From AP-15 sp963762575 (GTDB lineage: Bacteria; Pseudomonadota; Alphaproteobacteria; ATCC43930; CGMCC-115725), in assembly GCA_963762575.1 (NCBI GenBank), contig CAVXLL010000025.1, forward strand, positions 115,158 to 179,157: 64,000 nucleotides of DNA, given 5' to 3'. The notes beneath the pieces are model-generated. The model saw only the letters and a list, made by a program, of their open reading frames with translations. It was not told where the DNA came from and did no database searches. The translations under genes and the position numbers were made by a program. Positions 58,801 to 64,000 of the stretch are shown piece after piece; positions within the stretch are counted from its first letter, which is position 1, and the number at the start of each line of letters is the position of its first letter.

Positions 58801-61800
58801 CGGCCTGCGAAGCGCCGCCGTTGCCGGTAGCGTCGCTGCCACCGTGGGGGTCTGCGGCGTGGCGTTGCTGGCGTGGCTCGGCAGCAAATTCGCCGATGCG
58901 CCAATCCCGCGCGCTGGTGACCGGGGCTCGCCCGTGCCATCGGTCGGCGAGCCGCGGACCGGGGCTGCCCTTGCTTGGCGTCGTGGACCTCCCACCTATG
59001 AGCAGCACGGGCGGCCGCATGCGATACCCAAGCATCGCCGGCGTCGCAAATCCCGCTTGCCGACGGCACGGGTGGCGGACAGAGTTACCCAAGCGCCATT
59101 CGGCATCGCAACCGTCGCTTGCAAGCAACAACGAGGCGGTGGACAGGAGTAGCCAAGATCGTCGTCGCGACCTGCCCGGGATTTTGGAAACCGCCGGAGT
59201 TTGTGGTCAGAGGGCAAACAAGCGCCGCTCGGCGCTGCAAACCGCGCTCACAAGTGCACGGCCGCCCTCAAACGTGGCCAAGGCACGGGAGCTTGAAACT
59301 ACGCTGAGCAGGCCGTAGTCAGGGGTAACAACAGGGGCATTGGTCATTTCAAATCACGCCCGACAACGGCGGTAGTCAGGGGTACCCAAGCACCGTCCAC
59401 GCTGCACACCTACGGCGCCACGGCGTGGTCGAGGACTCCAGCTCGGTGTGGGACGGTATCAGTTACTCCTGGCCCACCGGTCCCAGTGCCAGTGAGTGAG
59501 TACTGGACCTTCTGCCGTTTACCATTCATGGGTTCCAGTCCTACTTGCCACTCCTAATCGTTCGGGCCTTCGGTGCGCTGTCTGTCGGTAGACCCGCCGA
59601 AAATCGTTTTGCGGTCCCACGGTACCGCTGATGTTTCCTGCCGTTGGCCGACTGGCCGAGCCGGCCAAACTACTCGGGTAACTGTGGCTTCCCGAAGGCC
59701 CCACGCACTCTCGGCGACGAAGCGAACTGATTCCGCGTCGCGCTGATTTGGGTGAGATATGTCGCTATTTCGCGACGATCAGATGCAAGCAGCCGCGGTG
59801 CGCGAAGACCTTGGGGCCAGGCCGCGCCGCAAAGGGGCCGAGACGTCGCGGTCCGGATCCGCCGTGAGCTCGATATTCGGCCAGACGACGGCGCGAATAT
59901 AAAGCCCAATTGAATTGGGACTACGAGGGTTGGCCATCTAAGTTGACCATTAGCTGATTGGCGTTCACATAATTTCGCCTGCAAAAAAATTTCTACGGCA
60001 GCAACAGCGCTGCTACACGTGTTTTTCTCGACGAGGTTTACTGATCGCGTTCGGGAACACTAGCGGAAACTTCGCCACGCTTCTTACGGTTCTGAAACGC
60101 AAGCTGTCTTGTATGTTTATCGCTGTGTCATTCTGCTTTCATTGACTTATAGCTCGGATAACCTTAGCAATCAGCTTGTGGGCAATGAATAATCCTATGC
60201 AAATTGCGAGGCGTTTTGGATTATCCCACGCTAAGCTGTAGTACATATTTAACCCCGCACCACATTTGATGCGTACTGATCGGTCAAAAGCTATACTGCC
60301 CGCCATCGCCACGATAATGCATAAAAATAAAGGGGCCCGCTGCGTTCAATTTTTGGTTAAAACGAAGATCCCGGCGCTATGTATTGCTTGTATACAACAA
60401 CCTGACGCTTGAGACGAGCGAGTCTCCTTCAACATCAATTTGGTCTATCTGATGCTATCCCACTAAAGCAGCGGCTTTTTGCTCGCCTGTTCGGATGCAA
60501 TCACTTGTCTCTTCACATATTCGCGAAAAACAGAATGACCTAGTGACCGAATTGTGTGTTCGTGAAGGGCAGAAGTCATAACCAGAAGTCAATGCTCACA
60601 GGCCGTGCCAGATGGGTCATGCTATGTCTGAGTTCAGGAAGGCAATAAGGGCGGGTACCCTCTAGTGAAATCTGACTTTTCGTGCCGCTGCTCACTTTTC
60701 TTGCCTGACTACTCCGTAATCTCAGTGGGCCATCAAACGTGAAATATTTCCCTGATTGACGAACACGGCGAGCCGTCATGATGGATCACGTCAACGAGCC
60801 AGCCCTCCGAATTCCGCTGCTGCCGGACGAACGAGGTGCCGCTGCTAAAAGTACCAGCCTCGTGCTGAAATAAATGAATGATCACTGCTAATCTATTAGA
60901 GGCATGTTTACAACCCCCTTCGTGTTGCTCTCGCTCAACGTGCGCAATTCAAGGAACTGGCTACGCGATTTCGAGGCTCAAACGTCCTGATAGGAATTGT
61001 TTGCCAACCCCGGGAGCAGGATAGTGAGAAATGAGGTACAGCGGCGAATGCCTCGAGGCAGGGCCCTTGCGAAACACGGTACCGCCGCCTTCCTACAACT
61101 TAAGCGAGTAGCTTTGACCCTCTTGTTCGCGCTCGCGGTACGCATCTTCCTCTTAGCTAGTGCGGTCCCTATAAACCTGCAGTCGGCCAACTCCAGTTCG
61201 TATGGACGATAGTGCAGCTCCAGGAGCTCGGCGGCTAGAGCATCCTCCAGATGCTCTGTTTCCCGATGAGGAGACCGTGGCATCCCAGTTTAAAAAGCAT
61301 CCCCCAGTGGATGCAGCTGCACGGTAGCTTGAGCCACAGCCTCCTTCGGAAAAAGCAACGACTCCCGCCCACGCTTCTTCGCAGGGTAGAAGAAGCGGCG
61401 AGCTGAGAACTCAGCTCATCGCGCGGAGCGTTGCTGATAGAACTTGAGATACTTGAGATATGCATTCATACTCGCCAACGTCGCTTCCACGTGCCACGCG
61501 GATGCGCCAATAGAATTCCGAAGCTGACGCGTCGAGACTTACCCGCCCACGGCGTGCAGTGTCGACGCGCGCGCCATGAGGAAAAAGAAATGTATCAAGT
61601 AGGGTTCCCTAGCCGGCAACCACTTGGCGTCGGCTGTATCCGGTAGGGAAGCCGGGTATCTCGCCCAAAAATCGCATTCTTCGCCCACCGCCCCGGGTAC
61701 AGCTAAACATTCCGGTGCTCTCAGCCAGCCGGGTTCGAAACCGGGTGCGGGAGCGCATATCTGTTGCATCCAGGCGCGCGGACGAACTCGGCGCTACACT

Positions 61801-63419
61801 CGGCCAACCCGCTCTATCCAAGTGCAGAGACGATCCCGCCGTCCGGGTCGGCGGAACCAAACGCGCGGATCACCAGCTCGTCTGTGAATAACTTATCGTC
61901 CGTTGGAACCATCATCCACAGTCAGGATTTTGATGCTCGCCTGAGGTCTGCGCCTGAATACTCCCGATGCCGCGCGCAGCGGTTCTGGCGCGATCAAACA
62001 CGGGGACAAGAACCATCAGGTGATCGCTCTGATTTTTTTGCGTAGAATTAAGCAATTTAATTGTAATTGCTCATCTCACCATAGTTTTCAGCCGCTCCAC
62101 AAACTCGGTGGCCAATCGCATGCCTGTGCGCCGAGCACCATGTTGCAACGGGAATTCAGGTTGCGGAAGTTGTTGCGAGTGATCACCTCAGTCCCGCACC
62201 AATTAACGTTACACGTGGTGCCGATCATTGGAAGGCAGGCGTTCGGGCACCTTCTTTGTGCCGTTAGAGGGTCCATACAGCTGCAGCGGCTGGCACATCT
62301 GAAAAGTGTGCCGTGCGGCTGGAATCGGCGCGCACGCGATCAAGTTCATTACCGCGGTATCCAGTGCCCGGTTTTACCATCTGGCGAAAATTCCGAGCGG
62401 AGTTTGGAGCACTTGCGATTTCGCCATGTGGAACACCGTGCGGCAGATCGGCACAGCGAGACAAAAGCACACGGCCGCACGCAGTTCGGCTATCCGCCAA
62501 CGCTCTTCCGCCCAAAAGGTTTCGACCGCGCCCTCTCTCCCGCGCCGTTCAGGAACAGCGCCGGCGGAGCGGCGGCGAATTGCCGCGCGAAACCTGTTGG
62601 CCAGTCATCGGGATCACAGCGTGGTGACCTTGGTCGATGCCGACTGCTTGCTGCGGCTTGCCGAGCCCGGATTGGATACTAGGTGTTCCGACCGCGACAG
62701 AAGCGTAGCGCGGCCAGTGTTCGATCCCACAGAAGATGCGAACCGTCATGCGGTGCGCAGCCGAATTGCCCGACAACGAAAGCTATCGAACCTGCTGATC
62801 GCGGCTCTATGGATCGAATGTCGACGGTAAACTGGTTCTTTCGGTTGTTGGCGCATCGCCTCGGTAGGTTTTCGGCAGGAAAAACACGTGCCGCGGCAAT
62901 AGAATAGGAGTTGGCTTATGCTTTTTGCTACTCAACACGGACGTATTTGCTTCTCGATCCGCCAGGATATTTGCTCATCTGAGATGCGGACGCCAATGGC
63001 ACAGGTCGGCGGGAATACGACGTTGTCAGGCGGCTCTCCTCGCCAGCAGAAAACGTGTGCTCTTTGCGCGGGCAATCGTGCAATCCCCAGCGATGACTAA
63101 CGGCGGAAGCCCATGTCGCGCGAGCGCCGACGGGTATTGAGGAATATTGCGTTGAACTCTAGCCAGAACGGTAAAGGTTGTGTGTATGAGTTGTTACTTG
63201 AGAAACTGCGTAGTCCCGCCGCCGAGGGGCGTGTGGACTCCCAATCAGGTGTACCCAGCCGGCCAGGGCCTGACCGTCCCGCACTGGCTTTCCAGATGAG
63301 AAAACCCAGAAAGGCGCCGCAGGTGGTTCGCAAAATGGCCCATATCCGGCGCGGCTTCGCCGAAGTGATTTGACATGGTGCAGACGTGGCGACTCGTGCT
63401 GCTTGGGCAAGAACACGCC
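58801..63419. other. Long stretch with no recognisable gene and lower GC
   Basis: About 4.6 kb. No frame shows a family I recognise and none has both a start signal and sustained codon bias. GC falls visibly around 60.0-60.9 kb. A 13-bp direct repeat GTAGTCAGGGGTA occurs at 59315-59327 and 59372-59384. A + frame near 58845 (GVCGVALLAWLGSKFAD) may be the tail of the cyclase. It could be error-rich sequence, non-coding DNA or strongly decayed genes. Confidence 0.5.
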
Positions 63420-64000
63420 GAGCGTGATACCTGGTCTGCGCGACGCGCCAGCCCACGGCGCACAGAATTTCTGGCGCAAGGCGGGAGGCCGCGCGATCGC
63501 CGCCCGCAACACAGGTCGGCAAGAGTTCTGGGCGCTTAGCAGTCAGTTTCGAGGTGGAACAGTGCTGAGGTGCGGTGTAACGGCGCTGGCAAGAGCACGC
63601 TCCTGAGCAATATCTCCGTATAGCCGAAACCGACCGGAAGGCCGGGTCACAATCAGGGCGTGTCGCCAGTTTTGTCGAGGTCGGCACTGGTTTTCATCGG
63701 AATGACCGGCAGCTGCTGAAAATGTCTTCCTCAACGGCGCATCCGGCCACGCCGCAGGCCTTCGCTGAGGTCGAGAAATTCCTCGACACGCCGTCAAGCG
63801 CTATTCGGGTATGTATGTCCGGCTCGCTTTCGCCGTTGCCGCTCATCTCGAACCGGAAATCCTCATCGTAGACCAAGTGCTCGCCGTCGGCGACGCTGAG
63901 TTCCAGAAGAAATGCCTTGGGAAATGGACGAGGTTTCTTGCTGCGACGGACGGAACAAAGCTTCTATTCGTAAGCCACCAATTGGGACCCGCCGCCGTTG
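63420..64000 (+). pseudogene. Wzt-type polysaccharide ABC exporter ATPase, broken, cut by right edge
   Basis: Blocks in shifting frames: QEFWALS and SFEVEQ, CNGAGKSTLLSNIS (Walker A), IAETDRKAG and GRVASFVEVGTGFH, NVFLNGA, EKFLDTP, YSGMYVRLAFAVAAHLEPEI, LIVDQVLAVGDAEFQKKCLG (signature to D-loop, with Gln for the usual catalytic Glu) and LLFVSHQLGP. The order is that of Wzt/KpsT/TagH ATPases that export O-antigen or teichoic-type glycans with a Wzm permease. At least five indels in 580 bp. The C-terminal carbohydrate-binding domain would be off the edge. Confidence 0.7.

Noticed and set aside
59315..59384. Possible CRISPR-like array from the repeated GTAGTCAGGGGTA
   Set aside because: Only two 13-bp copies, no further units and no cas genes.
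61715..61745. A tRNA T-arm-like sequence around GGTTCGAAACC
   Set aside because: The flanking stems do not pair and no acceptor or anticodon arm can be built.
62280..62830. Possible transposase remnant in both strands
   Set aside because: No family-specific block could be identified in any frame.

Overview
The window is GC-rich chromosomal DNA from an alphaproteobacterium. The evidence is the recG / sdhE / mfd neighbourhood, the guaB-rsmB-guaA block, a compact type II secretion operon and high GC at codon third positions. A Rhodospirillales-like soil or environmental lineage is my inference; the sequence does not prove the order. No phage, plasmid or CRISPR locus is visible.

Layout. (1) 1-18.5 kb is an envelope/secretion region. 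A glycosyltransferase cut by the left edge overlaps a soluble FtsH-like AAA+/M41 protease. Next come gspJ on the + strand, IS256 and carbamoyltransferase debris, and a minus-strand T2SS operon transcribed gspK-L-M-C/N-D-E-F-G-H-I. Upstream of gspK lie a strong terminator, a secreted protein split by an in-frame TAA, a lytic-transglycosylase-like protein and a second, paralogous glycosyltransferase. (2) 18.5-24.6 kb holds DNA repair and metabolism genes: recG, sdhE and mfd. (3) 24.7-34 kb is mixed accessory content: an F420/deazaflavin-type nitroreductase-like protein, an MFS carrier, a frameshifted FAD monooxygenase, a DUF1993 protein, a sensor kinase with an in-frame TAA plus its response regulator, a dipeptide-ABC remnant and a two-domain VOC protein. 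(4) 34.2-44.3 kb is mostly intact housekeeping: guaB, rsmB, guaA (with an unusual Asn in the PP-loop), an ABC-F ATPase, a methyltransferase, an amidase and an aminotransferase. (5) 44.4-53.4 kb is a catabolic cluster: FAH-family hydrolase, cupin, acyltransferase, two acyl-CoA dehydrogenases, a formamidase/acetamidase, a family III CoA-transferase and an amidohydrolase. Almost every gene in it is broken by one or more frameshifts. (6) 53.4-64 kb has one intact VOC gene and a clean tRNA-Glu(CTC). The rest is broken fragments (DUF2141, GhrA, alpha/beta hydrolase, Fic, class III cyclase, a Wzt-type ABC ATPase) and about 4.6 kb with nothing recognisable and lower GC.

The most informative large-scale signal is the gradient of damage. 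Genes from 4 to 44 kb are nearly all intact, while from 44 kb to the right edge nearly every gene carries indels even though the residues between the indels remain well conserved. That looks more like uncorrected sequence error toward a contig end than natural decay. Islands of true pseudogenes (IS256/carbamoyltransferase, dppD remnant) also exist.

I found no clear undescribed defence or mobile system. The better biological leads are the membrane-anchor-less FtsH-like protease coupled to a glycosyltransferase beside the T2SS, the inverted gspJ, and the GuaA active-site substitution.
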